From: Plakobranchus ocellatus
Taxonomy: Eukaryota > Mollusca > Gastropoda > Plakobranchidae
Length of the DNA: 43,266 nt
NCBI GenBank assembly: GCA_019648995.1
Contig: BLXT01002742.1
Location: 972,037 to 1,015,302 of the forward strand
Direction: 5' to 3'
The notes under the pieces were generated by a model that saw nothing but the letters and a program-made list of their open reading frames with translations, searched no databases and was not told the DNA's origin. The stretch's first letter is position 1. Each line of letters opens with the position of its first letter. A program made the position numbers and the translations under genes. Positions 23,001 through 29,785 of this stretch are shown in pieces.

Positions 23001-26000
23001 GGAAAATTGACTTGGTCCGGACAGGGATTCGAACCCCGGACCTCTTTCTTGATAGCCAACCGCCCTACCAGATGAGCTACCGCTCCACCCACACATAGAT
23101 TAGTCCCACAAAAAATAAACTTGACTGAGTATCGGCTAAGGCTCAATGCTTTGATCCCTTTCCCCACTGCTTTTTCTTGGCATATTCACAAAGTTGAATG
23201 CTATCTATAAGTAAAATGAGAGAAACACCCACACATGCACTGCACACCACTCGCAAAAAATTTGTAACAGCCGGCTTTGAATTCAGTGTGAATTCAATTG
23301 TGTGTGTGTAAGGATAGAGAGTCTACAAAGTGTCCCTTAAAATAAAAAAAACATTCCATCTAAATGATCTCAATTATATGGACTCCATAATATTTTCTTC
23401 TTACATTTCCCTGAGCATTGATTTGCTAAAAAGAAAGTAAACCATTTTTTAAGGAAAGCTTCTTTTGTTTCTCTCAGTGAAGATTGCATCCCTAAGTGAA
23501 GAAATTAGGGTACTTAAGGACAAGACAAAAGAAAGCAGTGGTGATTCTTCACAACTTCAAGATGAAGCAAGGTAATAGTTTTGTTCCTTTTTTTTCTGTT
23601 TTTTTCTTTTACTGTGCTTTTTTTTTCTCCTTCTTGTTTGTTTTTACAGAGCAAAACAATTTTTTTCACACATTTCATGCAAAGAAATTTTGCTCCACAT
23701 ATCAAATCACTTTAGTCTTTTTTATTTGATATTCATTTCCAGCAATCATCAACAATGATCTTGTTTTTTTTTTAATAAAATATGAAGAAAGACAAAACTT
23801 TTTTATTTTCATTCTTGTAAAGAAGAAATTGAAGATAATATGGACTATCCACAATCATCGAAAAATATCCTCTGTTAATATTACTGCTATACGTTCATTG
23901 AATTTGAACCTAGATGTTTAATTCATATGAGCACAAAGACAAGCAATGTTGGGTCTGTTTTACATGTATGCAACTTCTTTTTTTTCATAGAATGTGGTAA
24001 TGTACAGTGTAAGTAATTTTTTTTTTTGGCTGATCCTAATTTTTCCATCATTCATAACTTGAATCAGTCCTTTCCCATCCAGTGCTCCGTCTGATGATGT
24101 GACAGAGGTTGACGGAGATGGCGCTGTCAGGGTTGAGCCAGGTCAGGCTGGGAATCAGGACATGCTGGCGTCTGCCAGTACAGTGGCCAGCTTCATTCTC
24201 ATGGATGGGGAGCAGTTGTAAGTTGCAGATTTAAATTGAAAAAACAAAAACATAATTGTTTACTTTGAATCGTGGAAACTGCCATATTTTAAATCTGAAT
24301 TATGGGTAGGCTTAATTTTCAGATCGCAAGAGCAGGAAGAATGGGATTTAGAAACCTACACATTTTAGATGGTTTTGTTCCTCAGTATTAGAATGAAGTG
24401 AACTCTGCTTTGTTGATAGTTTGTGATTAGTGCTACATTTATTACAAATCATTTTAAAATTGAGGAAATAAACAATACTTTTTTTTTGTTGGTCTTTTAT
24501 GAATTATATTTACTTAGAAAATTTCTTTGAATTTTTTGTAATTCTATACAGAAATAAAAAATTTATTTAACAATCTGGGTAAGAATGCTTTTGTCTGTGC
24601 AATATTAATATACCACAGTTTTAAACCATGTATGAAAAAAGTAATGATAATGAGTCCTATTTGACCTTTGTTCAAATCCTTTTAAAATTATAGCATTTTT
24701 AATTTTCAGCAACAAAAAAAAAAAAAGTAAAAAAAATAAATGCTAGCAATGAAGACTTGTACCTGCAACATCTGGGTCATGACTAAGTTCCATGCCAAGC
24801 TAATGCTTGTTTCTTAAATCCTAAGTGTTTATAGCTTAGGCAGTTTTGGGGCCAAGGTATTGATTATGTTGGTATAGAAGAAATGGTTTGTCATGGCTAA
24901 AGTAAGACTACCAATGCTTTACAGTAGACACTGAGCCTTGCCTGGGCACAGGGACACATGCTTCAGTTTAAATTTCTCTAGGATTCACAAGTTTATAAAT
25001 AATGCTGACTTAGATAAATTGAGATCAGTTATGCTACCTGGTGACTATATCCTAATGACACTCTATTTCACGACTTGACTGTTGAGCAATTGCCAAAAGG
25101 TGGACCCCCCCAAATTGGGTCACCTTTCTTAGTGCATTTTGAAAAATAGAATCTTCAATTACAAAATGGAAATGTCCAATTGAGTACCAATGAAGTAATT
25201 TTCATGAAGAGTTAGATAGCAGGAGTAGATCAATGTAAAAAAAAATTGGTTTGTGTCTCTTCATGTGGTGGTGAATGAGCTTTATTTGTTGATGGGTGAC
25301 CACTTTTTTGGTGATTTTGTCATAATAGTTATGATAGACTTTTTGGTCAATTTAGACAGCAAGGATGCAACCAAAACTGATTTTTTTTAACATAAAGCAG
25401 TACTTGGTATGCCATTGTACTGACAAAAGCAAAATTTATGCATTGATGAGTTTAATTTTTTCAAATAAGGCTTGTAGAAAATCTTTCGCACATAACTATG
25501 ATGACAGCCCACGTTTTGGCAAACCCTCTGTTAGCTAGATGAATACATTATCCACCATTCATCAAGTTTTTTTTTTTTAATAATTAATTCATTTGTATTT
25601 AAGAAGCGACATTTTTTTTTACCAGAATTTGACCATGTGTAATGTAATAAACAGCAATCAGAAATAAATATTATAACTTGTTTTCTTAGTAGCGTATATT
25701 TCATATTGTAACTATTGTAAAGTCGCTGTTTTTAATTGACTGAACCGAGCAAAGATCAATTAATTAATTTTGTATGAGAAAAAAGTTATGAAGAGTCCTG
25801 ATAGTGTTTCCCTGCATGATAAGATACGTTTAAGTATTTTTTTTAGGTTTTTTAAAATAAAGATAAAATTATTTTATGCTTTTTATGAGAAGGATTGATA
25901 TATATGAAATAAATTAACATCACTTGGGTCTCTTGTATTTATTTTCAGGAAAGGGCAGCAAGGAGCACAGGTTGAACCTGAAGTGAGTTACTTTTTCCAA

Positions 26001-29000
26001 TGTTTATTTCTTAAATTTTTCTCGATGTTTGTGTTTATGGTTTATGCAAGAAGATGGTAGTGTACCACAAATTTGCATGATGACAAAATGTGGTACAAGT
26101 CATTATGTCATATTCAGAGTTTCTAACTGATTTTTTAGATGTATGTTAAATTTTTAGACAAGAATGTAAACTATCTTTCTTTTTTTTTTTTTTTTTTTTT
26201 TCTCTCTCGAAGCAATAAATTTGAGAACTCACTAAATCAATAAATTACTAACCTTTTCTATCACTGGCGTTGCTATTTGGGAACAAGTTTTCTCATTATT
26301 TCCTAGAGATATTAGTGATCAGTGATGAGTTTTGTATATGAGCTTGTGCTATACCAGCATAATGTAGAACTTTTTGTTACACAGCCATAGTAGTATGGGC
26401 ACAGCTCTGATAATTATCAATACTTAGGCTTAAACGCTAGGGCGAAAAATAAAAAACTTTTAGCTGTAAAATGTTTGATTTTGTGATGCAGCATGGGCGT
26501 CTTATTTATTGTAAAGGCATTTAAGTGCAAACTTTTGAGAGGTCAGTTTCATATAAAATTTATCGTTTGTTCACAGGTTATAAAATCTAAAGACCAGAGA
26601 ATAGCATACCTGGAAAAGAGATTGGTATGGAACAAATTTAAACATTACAATACACATTAGGTCATCATAAATATATCTTCTTTTTTGTTTTTTTAAGAAA
26701 ACCATATATATATATATCATACATTTAATATAGGACTTACTTCAGAATCAATTGTTGTGAAGCAACATTTCAAAATGAAACAGTATATAAGTTTTTTCTT
26801 TTCTAAAAATAGCCAGCCATGGAAAGCAGGTATTATGTTTAAACCAAGTTTGTAAAGGCATTAGCTTGTACATTTTTTTGTGGCTTTAAATGTAAAAAAC
26901 GTTGCATAAATATTTGCTGCCTTGATCAGAAAAATTTCTCGCTTCTTAGATCTAGTTGTGTCATACAATGTTTCATATTTAGACACAAATCAAACAAGAA
27001 ATCAATGATGTACCGATTTTTTGTTGGTAGCACAAGGAAAGGTGTAAAAGTAGCTTAATTTACTCACATCAATATAAAGCTAGAGGGCTGATTTGGATTG
27101 GAGGAAAAAGAATCAACTCTTCTTGTCGTAATTGATGTATCATATGACAGTTGCTAACTTTTTTTTTAATGATACTATTTCTTCTCATTATTTGTTTCTT
27201 TGTCCTTGCAGAATGAGGCTACAAAAGACAAAATATCAATCAGAGGGTGAGCTCTTATCATAGATTAGAAAAGGAATAATATTTTTTAATTTGTAAATAA
27301 ACCCTTTGCTGTTGAAGTATTTTATGGAGGAAAAAACATTGTAGAATATTACAGATGCAAGTAAAAATTGAGATTATTTCAAATAACTCAAATATAGTGA
27401 AAAATTACATAAAGGCATTATATTTTCAGCAGTCCCAGTAACAAAAGTTTATGAGGAATCTGCATCATTAGGCCAAGCCTTTTGTAATTGTGTTTGCATT
27501 GAATGCCCTAAAAATAGATCTAGATGAATATTTATATTGCAAATCCAGCCCATAGTTGTTTTTAAATTGTTTTAGTTTTGTTAAAATGATGAAAGTAATA
27601 AGATTGTCTGCTCAACACTTTTAACCACACTCACTGAATGTAGTTCTTCTGTGATAATAACTTGTAATTTGATTTGTTAACAAATTGTATACCCCTTGTC
27701 TACAAGAAAGTAAATTCTCTTCCCCAGTGATATCCAAAAGGCTATAGGCCTAATCTCAGAAATCTCTCCCATCGACAGGTGTGAAAAGAATGACATAGTT
27801 CTTCTGTGCCTGGATGAGGCTCATGATCAGTACATCATCTTTACCGTAGCAACTTACCTTCACTTCCTGCACAGTGACTCCATAGATGTGCTGGAACTCA
27901 GATCGGGTAGGATTCTCCTTCTTTTTTAAAGCAAGATACTTACAAAAATTTTTTTTTTAATTTTGTTAATGGAACAATGGGTAATTTTCTCAATTTAATA
28001 AATTCTGGCAAGTGCATTTTCAAGCATTGTTACTTTATCTGTAACTCAGATGTTAAAGTCTTCACCGAATAGAAAAAGATACCCTTGCTCTTTTATCAAA
28101 TAAGTTCTTTTTTTTTTGTTCTCTGTGTTAAGATGTATTACCATGTTTTACCGTTTGAAATGCAGGTCCTGATGGCAGGGGCAGAAAACCTTGGACCCTT
28201 GCTGAAGTAGTGGAGAAGGAATTTTGCTTAGCTAAAAAGGTGAGAAGAAGAATATGCATATGTTTGAACATCGAGACAAGAAACACAATAAGAAATTCAA
28301 AAGTGGATCAACTTATTTAGATTTGTGTTGGTATACAAGAGTTTAAAATTGTTTTAGAAAAATAGCGCTTTGTGAGGCAGAAGTGTAGCCTAATCGTAGC
28401 TTTTTGTAAAGCACAGTTTAAGCAGCAGTCTCAAAAGGGAAATTCAAAAAAGCTGTGGAAATTATCATTTTTCTTTCATTCCTCAAGAAATTATGAATTG
28501 AGCACAAGATTATATTAAAAATGAAAAATGAAAAGTGTATGACAGTCTCACATACTGAGTCTAGTTGCCATCGTCACCGACTCACATATATCGGAAAGTT
28601 CAAACTAGTGGTAGATAAAATGAATTAGGATGTATGTCTGTCAGTGCAGTTTGTTTTTGCCATTTTAATTGTACTGGTGTGATATTCTTGTGAGACTTCT
28701 AAATTCTTGTGAGCAGAGGTGAATATTTTGGGTTGATATTTTAACATAAAATTGAAGACTGTTACATGTCACAAGCCTTTACCCCATTTATTGTGGGGCA
28801 GTTATTATTTTGCTGCGAGAAACAATGAAACAAATGAAAGAGCTCCTTAGTTATGAATTTATCTTCCGCTTTTCCATACCTTACGAGGCAGATAAAAAGC
28901 AGAATGTAGGTTATTGTGTTTTTCCCCTTCATGGGAATTATTTTTTTGCAAACCTTGAAATTTGGTGCAATTGCCTTGGCTTTTGTCAATAGTGTAGAGT

Positions 29001-29315
29001 ACATCTCATCTATCCAGTTATTTTCTGATGTAAATTTGTCATGGTTTAAAACCAGGCTTTTTGTGAATTCTTATTTCCCGCAAAAATCATGGTCAGTCAC
29101 ACTTAACTCTCCCCTCATCCAATTTTCAGGCCCACAATCGCTTTCGAGTCCCGCAGGGCACTTGCTTCTACCGGGTCAAGTGCAAGCCTTGGGTGTACGA
29201 AGGTGACGTCATGATGCCAGTAGGTCGGCCAGCCCCTGTAGAATTGGCTGCTGGGAGGCAGGGAGCAAGACCAGAACAAGGAGCTAGGCCAAAGAATCGT
29301 AGGGACAATCCATAG
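1999..29315 (+). CDS. RB1CC1: RB1CC1/FIP200 autophagy scaffold, full coding span (30 coding exons)
   Basis: Joined coding exons: 1999-2066, 2315-2441, 2717-2798, 3767-3858, 4175-4290, 4675-4761, 5248-5428, 7498-7554, 9620-9796, 10680-10870, 11056-11242, 11873-11954, 12287-12348, 13456-13556, 14150-14270, 15033-15122, 15528-16681, 17729-18010, 18459-18810, 19131-19390, 21373-21667, 22104-22281, 23478-23571, 24083-24217, 25949-25982, 26577-26624, 27212-27246, 27779-27906, 28166-28239, 29130-29315. They total 5076 nt, about 1691 residues; human RB1CC1 has 1594. Seen: ubiquitin-like N-terminus (1-90) starting MLYVF, ATG11-like helical region (about 93-540), Ser/Pro-rich linker (580-750), coiled coil (755-1560), Claw (about 1557-1650). 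Known: FIP200 dimers scaffold ULK1, ATG13 and ATG101 at autophagosome initiation sites, and the Claw binds p62, NBR1 and CCPG1. Inferred: same role here. No stop or phase conflict was found, so the gene looks intact. The start is the first in-frame ATG after an in-frame TAG at 1975-1977. Confidence 0.93.
2315..2441 (+). CDS. RB1CC1: RB1CC1 coding exon 3 (residues 23-65)
   Basis: Acceptor AATTTCAG, donor GCT|GTAAGC. Encodes the helix and central strands of the ubiquitin-like domain, with EKQILLVSGGHSV aligning to human QHQVLVVNGGECM and SYGAGA to YSAGT. Restores phase 0. Confidence 0.93.
2717..2798 (+). CDS. RB1CC1: RB1CC1 coding exon 4 (residues 66-92)
   Basis: Acceptor CTATGCAG, donor AAG|GTGAGC. 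Begins DTNPVFLFSRK, almost identical to human DTNPIFLFNKE, the last strand of the ubiquitin-like domain. Ends in phase 1. Confidence 0.93.
2841..3355. mobile_element. Candidate TTAA-flanked element in intron 4
   Basis: TTAA at 2837-2840 and 3356-3359 bracket ends reading CTCACTGG and, from the other side, GTCACTG. Both are followed by ATCGGT and then TGAGC, but with a spacing difference of several bases. It holds (CTAGAT)4 at 3087-3110 and a hairpin at 3294-3329. TTAA target sites are typical of piggyBac and Kolobok. Weaker than the two similar elements at 8.5 and 29.8 kb. Confidence 0.4.
3087..3110. repeat. (CTAGAT)4 microsatellite
   Basis: Four perfect copies of a self-complementary hexamer; single copies of AGATCTAG are scattered through the window. 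Confidence 0.95.
3767..3858 (+). CDS. RB1CC1: RB1CC1 coding exon 5 (residues 93-123)
   Basis: Acceptor TTGGCATAG, donor TGT|GTAAGT. Encodes DVLTALKDSLNKVMSMPPQI and onward, the first helix of the N-terminal ATG11-like region. Similarity to the human protein is weak here; the call rests on phase continuity and good splice sites. Confidence 0.85.
4175..4290 (+). CDS. RB1CC1: RB1CC1 coding exon 6 (residues 124-161)
   Basis: Acceptor TTTGTTTAG, donor CCCA|GTAAGC. EQHLQYQGWGTVVANLEE matches human DEHLQHQGWAAIMANLED, one of the best conserved stretches of the N-terminal half. Ends in phase 2. Confidence 0.95.
4675..4761 (+). CDS. RB1CC1: RB1CC1 coding exon 7 (residues 162-190)
   Basis: Acceptor TTTCCTTAG, donor GAA|GTGAGT. 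Encodes ALHHSKMKFSKAAAAFLPI and onward, aligning with human SYQKLLFKFESIYSNYL. Phase 2 at the end. Confidence 0.92.
5248..5428 (+). CDS. RB1CC1: RB1CC1 coding exon 8 (residues 191-251)
   Basis: Acceptor CTTTTACAG, donor CAG|GTACTA. Starts NFPDAIELLQRIPLLKAL (human KIPLLECL), runs through a Ser-rich loop and ends LLEWITTQ, equal to human LLDWINVQ. Ends in phase 0. Confidence 0.93.
5508..6928. mobile_element. hAT-like DNA transposon remnant or non-autonomous element in intron 8
   Basis: The ends are perfect 12-bp inverted repeats, CAGAGATGGGCA at 5508-5519 and its complement at 6917-6928. The flanks show GATAGG directly on both sides (5502-5507 and 6929-6934). CAG(A/G)G(A/G)TGGGCA is a common hAT terminus, although hAT duplications are normally 8 bp. 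The 1.42-kb body has no recognisable transposase. It contains a TCCGGAATTCCGGA palindrome near its left end, a TTC/TTA microsatellite at 6083-6117 and a T/G-rich stretch around 6777-6801. Confidence 0.65.
7498..7554 (+). CDS. RB1CC1: RB1CC1 coding exon 9, 57-nt small exon (residues 252-270)
   Basis: Acceptor TGAAACAG, donor GTG|GTGAGT. The 19 codons GQGQSLETLSHKCYQDLLV align with human DVESLVRKCFDSMSRLD, which lies exactly between the segments encoded by exons 8 and 10. Phase 0 on both sides, so skipping it would keep the frame. It is too short to be found as an ORF; support is the alignment plus both splice sites. Confidence 0.78.
8533..9488. mobile_element. TTAA-flanked, piggyBac-like element in intron 9
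   Basis: TTAA at 8529-8532 and 9489-9492. The ends are CTCATCAGGCCCTAGTC and, inverted, CTCACTGGACCCTAGTC, 13 of 17 matching with all four differences transitions. Target site and terminus style fit piggyBac-type elements. On the minus strand 8932-9255 is open for 107 codons with an acidic stretch (LKSDDENENNF); I cannot identify it, and it may be a remnant of element coding sequence or chance. Confidence 0.55.
9620..9796 (+). CDS. RB1CC1: RB1CC1 coding exon 10 (residues 271-329)
   Basis: Acceptor TCTCGTCAG, donor CAG|GTTGGT. Encodes helical sequence; GIERRLSDLEKRCNEATRI corresponds to human GLEDRLYALDQMIASCGRL. Phase 0 at both ends. Confidence 0.92.
10680..10870 (+). CDS. RB1CC1: RB1CC1 coding exon 11 (residues 330-392)
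   Basis: Acceptor CCCCACCAG, donor CAG|GTGACC. ADVASLLPNLCQTHKQQL matches human KDASVLPDLCLSHANQL, and SKQEMSTNIHQRLR matches AKQELANNLHVRLK. Ends in phase 2. Confidence 0.94.
11056..11242 (+). CDS. RB1CC1: RB1CC1 coding exon 12 (residues 393-455)
   Basis: Acceptor TTTCTCCAG, donor CAG|GTAATC. Begins SWVMHVE and ends PKVYADIVIEANRRRTFSHK, corresponding to human PQMYCLAVVEVVRRKMFIKH. Restores phase 0. Confidence 0.94.
11873..11954 (+). CDS. RB1CC1: RB1CC1 coding exon 13 (residues 456-482)
   Basis: Long T tract followed by TTGCAG; donor ATAG|GTAAAT. WAEALVEDTTHLYSRETDRR aligns with human WAGALVKDGKRLYEAEKSKR. Phase 1 at the end. Confidence 0.95.
12287..12348 (+). CDS. RB1CC1: RB1CC1 coding exon 14 (residues 483-503)
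   Basis: Acceptor CTCCACCAG, donor GCG|GTAGAT (weak after +4). GDHFLLDTLFKGFDDMPPNF corresponds to human RKSFLRNRLFRGLDSWPPSF. Returns to phase 0. Confidence 0.93.
13456..13556 (+). CDS. RB1CC1: RB1CC1 coding exon 15 (residues 504-536)
   Basis: Acceptor TTTCCCCAG, donor GAA|GTAAGT. TKAPNAFDCDLPEIT matches human TQKPRKFDCELPDIS. End of the conserved ATG11-like region. Phase 2. Confidence 0.95.
14150..14270 (+). CDS. RB1CC1: RB1CC1 coding exon 16, followed by a GC donor (residues 537-577)
   Basis: Acceptor CTATTCAG. The donor is CAG|GCAAGT, the usual consensus of GC-AG introns. Using the nearby GT at 14275 instead would put the next exon out of frame, so phase supports the GC site. The encoded sequence is hydrophilic linker, poorly conserved. 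Confidence 0.87.
14271..15032 (+). other. RB1CC1: GC-AG intron 16
   Basis: Starts GCAAGT after CAG and ends TTCATCTAG. The extended match to the U1 binding site (CAG|GCAAGT) is typical of the minority GC-AG class, and coding phase (0 to 0) requires this site. Confidence 0.8.
15033..15122 (+). CDS. RB1CC1: RB1CC1 coding exon 17 (residues 578-607)
   Basis: Acceptor TTCATCTAG, donor CAG|GTGAGG. Thirty codons of Pro/Thr-rich linker (PSIVKATEAPPTKFTL and onward). Phase 0 on both sides, so it is a possible cassette exon. Confidence 0.87.
15528..16681 (+). CDS. RB1CC1: RB1CC1 coding exon 18, large exon: linker and start of coiled coil (residues 608-991)
   Basis: Acceptor TTTGTCTCAG, donor GAG|GTGAGT. 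The first half is disordered and rich in Ser, Pro, Ala and Thr, the expected spacer between the N-terminal dimer and the rod. At 709-721 an aromatic-acidic stretch, EFATADFYFEDSM, followed by PSP lies where human has TFDFETIPHP, the region of the LIR and FFAT-like motifs. From about 755 (TLVASLQAELATKETLIREL) and especially 825-991 the sequence shows leucine heptads rich in Glu, Lys and Gln, typical coiled coil. Ends in phase 2. The 1154-nt length and uninterrupted frame make this the most secure exon. Confidence 0.97.
17729..18010 (+). CDS. RB1CC1: RB1CC1 coding exon 19, coiled coil (residues 992-1085)
   Basis: Acceptor CTTAACCAG, donor CAA|GTAAGG. Heptad-rich sequence such as AEKDALQAEIQHLKAKLHAA. 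The upstream frame is open to 17658, but the AG at 17728 is the only acceptor that keeps phase with exon 18. Phase 2 at the end. Confidence 0.93.
18035..18057 (+). repeat. Poly-T tract in intron 19
   Basis: About 23 T in a row shortly after the donor of exon 19. It is preceded by GGAGGAGGAG. Confidence 0.9.
18459..18810 (+). CDS. RB1CC1: RB1CC1 coding exon 20, coiled coil (residues 1086-1203)
   Basis: Acceptor TTCTACAG, donor CAG|GTAGGA. Strongly charged coiled coil (KEKEETLARQAEDLAELKDQ and onward). Contains a short LELELEL run from a repeated GAGCTT hexamer near 18508-18525. Ends in phase 0. Confidence 0.95.
19131..19390 (+). CDS. RB1CC1: RB1CC1 coding exon 21, coiled coil with 15-residue repeats (residues 1204-1289)
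   Basis: Acceptor TTTTAAAG, donor GGA|GTGAGT. From 19179 four consecutive 15-residue units are visible: AIKSLREQLEKDKEE, AIFSLNEQLNREQEE, KLISLREQLVREHEK and AMAELRDQGAELKES. Ends in phase 2. Confidence 0.94.
20085..20200 (-). mobile_element. 3' end of a non-LTR retrotransposon (LINE), running into an assembly gap
   Basis: On the minus strand the frame reads LAAVKDRDLWRDTIANAYKQ and ends at a stop whose TGA lies at 20099-20101, overlapping an (ATG)n tail at 20085-20101. A terminal D-R-x-x-W-R-x-x-I motif directly followed by a short trinucleotide tail is typical of LINE ORF2 ends, especially the RTE group. The rest would lie in the N run. Family assignment is uncertain. Confidence 0.5.
20201..20406. 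other. Assembly gap (206 N) in intron 21
   Basis: Run of N; true length unknown. It interrupts the LINE fragment. No coding exon needs to be missing, because phases on both sides agree. Confidence 0.99.
20407..21372. other. Rest of intron 21, with paired GGGCGCA repeats
   Basis: Mostly A/T-rich. TAGATCTAGATCTAGAC lies near 20788-20804. A locally GC-rich patch (21060-21210) holds the 18-bp repeat CGGGCGCATCCGGGCGCA at 21146-21163 and again, with one change, at 21190-21207. It may be part of an unclassified repeat. Confidence 0.5.
21373..21667 (+). CDS. RB1CC1: RB1CC1 coding exon 22, end of rod segment and tandem TQT motifs (residues 1290-1388)
   Basis: Acceptor TATATGCAG, donor GAA|GTACGT. 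The coiled coil (KLTNLKTEFDKEREALQAEL) gives way to a flexible segment holding CGQTQTE (TQT at 21527-21535) and TSQTQTD (21596-21604), both resembling dynein light chain LC8 anchor motifs. Ends in phase 0. Confidence 0.94.
22104..22281 (+). CDS. RB1CC1: RB1CC1 coding exon 23, low-complexity Thr/Ala segment (residues 1389-1447)
   Basis: Acceptor TTCCCTCAG, donor AAG|GTTAGA. Contains ETFTATAATATAATSDGT, a Thr/Ala run with little conservation, then DTVDELNVQLVAAQ, which resumes a helical pattern. Ends in phase 1. Confidence 0.88.
22822..23089 (-). mobile_element. tRNA-derived SINE, complete copy, intron 23
   Basis: Read on the minus strand, the head starts at 23089 with an A box (TAGCTCATCTGG) and a B box (GGTTCGAATCC) at tRNA spacing, followed by a body of about 190 bp. 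A 13-bp target duplication, CACACATAGATTA, flanks it at 22809-22821 and 23090-23102. There is no A tail. Instead the 3' end (GATTAAGCAAGTG ... CACTTTACTTAATC) can fold as a stem-loop together with the start of the duplication, as in SINEs mobilised by LINEs with stem-loop tails. Acceptor-stem pairing is absent, so it is not a working tRNA gene. Confidence 0.85.
23478..23571 (+). CDS. RB1CC1: RB1CC1 coding exon 24, coiled coil (residues 1448-1478)
   Basis: Acceptor TTCTCTCAG, donor AAG|GTAATA. VKIASLSEEIRVLKDKTKE continues the heptads of exon 23 (VQLVAAQ). Ends in phase 2. Confidence 0.88.
24083..24217 (+). CDS. RB1CC1: RB1CC1 coding exon 25, acidic linker (residues 1479-1523)
   Basis: Acceptor CCCATCCAG, donor GTT|GTAAGT. 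Encodes SAPSDDVTEVDGDGAVRVEP and MLASASTVASFILMDGEQ. The latter resembles the short conserved piece (ETSMMSVQENIHMLSEEKQ) before the last human helix, weakly. Phase 2. Confidence 0.86.
24218..25132 (+). other. First part of intron 25, no feature recognised
   Basis: A/T-rich sequence. The only structure seen is a small hairpin (AAAGGTGGACCC with GGGTCACCTTT) around 25095-25127. Confidence 0.5.
25133..25513 (+). repeat. Unclassified interspersed repeat, copy 1 (intron 25)
   Basis: About 380 bp matching, in reverse orientation, the last 380 bp of the window. Shared blocks include TCTTCAATTACAAAATGG, GGTGAATGAGCTT and TTGATGGGTGACCACTTTTT, in the same order. By eye the identity is well above chance but clearly diverged, so the repeat is old. 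No coding capacity or terminal repeats were recognised. Confidence 0.85.
25949..25982 (+). CDS. RB1CC1: RB1CC1 coding exon 26, 34-nt small exon (residues 1524-1535)
   Basis: Acceptor TTATTTTCAG, donor GAA|GTGAGT. Encodes LKGQQGAQVEPE with the Leu codon split. It joins exons 25 and 27 in frame; without it the frame would be lost, which supports it despite its size. Confidence 0.8.
26176..26207 (+). repeat. Poly-T/pyrimidine tract in intron 26
   Basis: Over 20 T followed by CTCTCTC. It is far from an acceptor and not needed for the exon model. Confidence 0.85.
26577..26624 (+). CDS. RB1CC1: RB1CC1 coding exon 27, 48-nt exon, last helix (residues 1536-1551)
   Basis: Acceptor TTCACAG, donor TTG|GTATGG. 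VIKSKDQRIAYLEKRL corresponds to human EEKQRIMLLERTLQ. Phase 0 on both sides. Confidence 0.86.
27212..27246 (+). CDS. RB1CC1: RB1CC1 coding exon 28, 35-nt exon entering the Claw (residues 1552-1562)
   Basis: Acceptor GTCCTTGCAG, donor AGG|GTGAGC. NEATKDKISIR matches human SEKIAIRDF, the start of the Claw domain. Ends in phase 2. Confidence 0.85.
27779..27906 (+). CDS. RB1CC1: RB1CC1 coding exon 29, Claw domain (residues 1563-1605)
   Basis: Acceptor ATCGACAG, donor CGG|GTAGGA. NDIVLLCLDEAHDQYIIFTV then ATYLHFLHSDSIDVLEL align closely with human GDLVLIILDERHDNYVLFTV and SPTLYFLHSESLPALDL. This is the strongest diagnostic match to RB1CC1. Phase 1 at the end. Confidence 0.97.
28166..28239 (+). 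CDS. RB1CC1: RB1CC1 coding exon 30, Claw domain (residues 1606-1630)
   Basis: Acceptor GAAATGCAG, donor AAG|GTGAGA. GRKPWTLAEVVEKEFCLAKK equals human SRRPWVLGKVMEKEYCQAKK. The two final lysines belong to the basic face of the Claw. Phase 0. Confidence 0.97.
29130..29315 (+). CDS. RB1CC1: RB1CC1 last coding exon 31: end of Claw and C-terminal tail (residues 1631-1691)
   Basis: Acceptor CAATTTTCAG; stop TAG at 29313-29315. AHNRFRVPQGTCFYRVKCKPW matches human AQNRFKVPLGTKFYRVKAVSW. Arg at residue 1634 aligns with human R1573, a residue reported as needed for cargo-receptor (FIR motif) binding. Human ends six residues after this block; here about 36 more residues follow (YEGDVMMPVGRP and onward), rich in Gly, Arg and Pro with the short repeat QGARPEQGARP. 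Confidence 0.96.
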   Translation, partial: AHNRFRVPQGTCFYRVKCKPWVYEGDVMMPVGRPAPVELAAGRQGARPEQGARPKNRRDNP

Positions 29316-29785
29316 TTAAACACATAGAAAGTAGCAATATTACCAAAGCTATAAAAAAATTGTTTTACTTTAGTTCATGCAAAACTAGAAATAGGAATCA
29401 ATGAGGCAGGAGGTGTGAAATGTTACATTTTCAAGTCTGCGCACTGTGAAAAAGTATAGCATTATTGGATTTATCTCAAGTATTGTGCGGGAACAAACAA
29501 TATGGAACTGTGCTGAGAGTAATATAGTTGTGAGAGTCTTGGGAGATAAAAGTATATGTAACATCTTTCTGTTTAAGCCCTACTTAAACTGTATACGCAC
29601 ACCCACAAATTTGAAATAGAGTCAAGAGATTTAGATGGGTGGATGGGTAATGTTGAAACTTTTGATGTCTAGTTGTTGAAAATTTCTGGGCATATGGAAT
29701 TTCAAGTGCTAGGTACATGAAAAATGAAAAAATTAACACCTTTGTCAGGAATTTGAAAAATAAAATTGGTAGAGAGTGTCGTTAA
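29316..29785 (+). other. RB1CC1: Proximal 3' UTR of RB1CC1
   Basis: Non-coding sequence directly after the stop. The first AATAAA lies at 29759-29764, just before a TTAA element. Further candidates at 33989 and 36908 would give 3' UTRs of about 4.7 or 7.6 kb. The true end cannot be decided from sequence. Confidence 0.5.

Noticed and set aside
23027-23089. tRNA gene on the minus strand (A and B boxes present)
   Set aside because: No pairing acceptor stem or proper anticodon arm; the sequence continues into a SINE body and is flanked by a target duplication.
28762-29206. ORFs on both strands in intron 30 and overlapping exon 31
   Set aside because: They lie mostly in the intron; the exon 31 frame is fixed by the Claw alignment.
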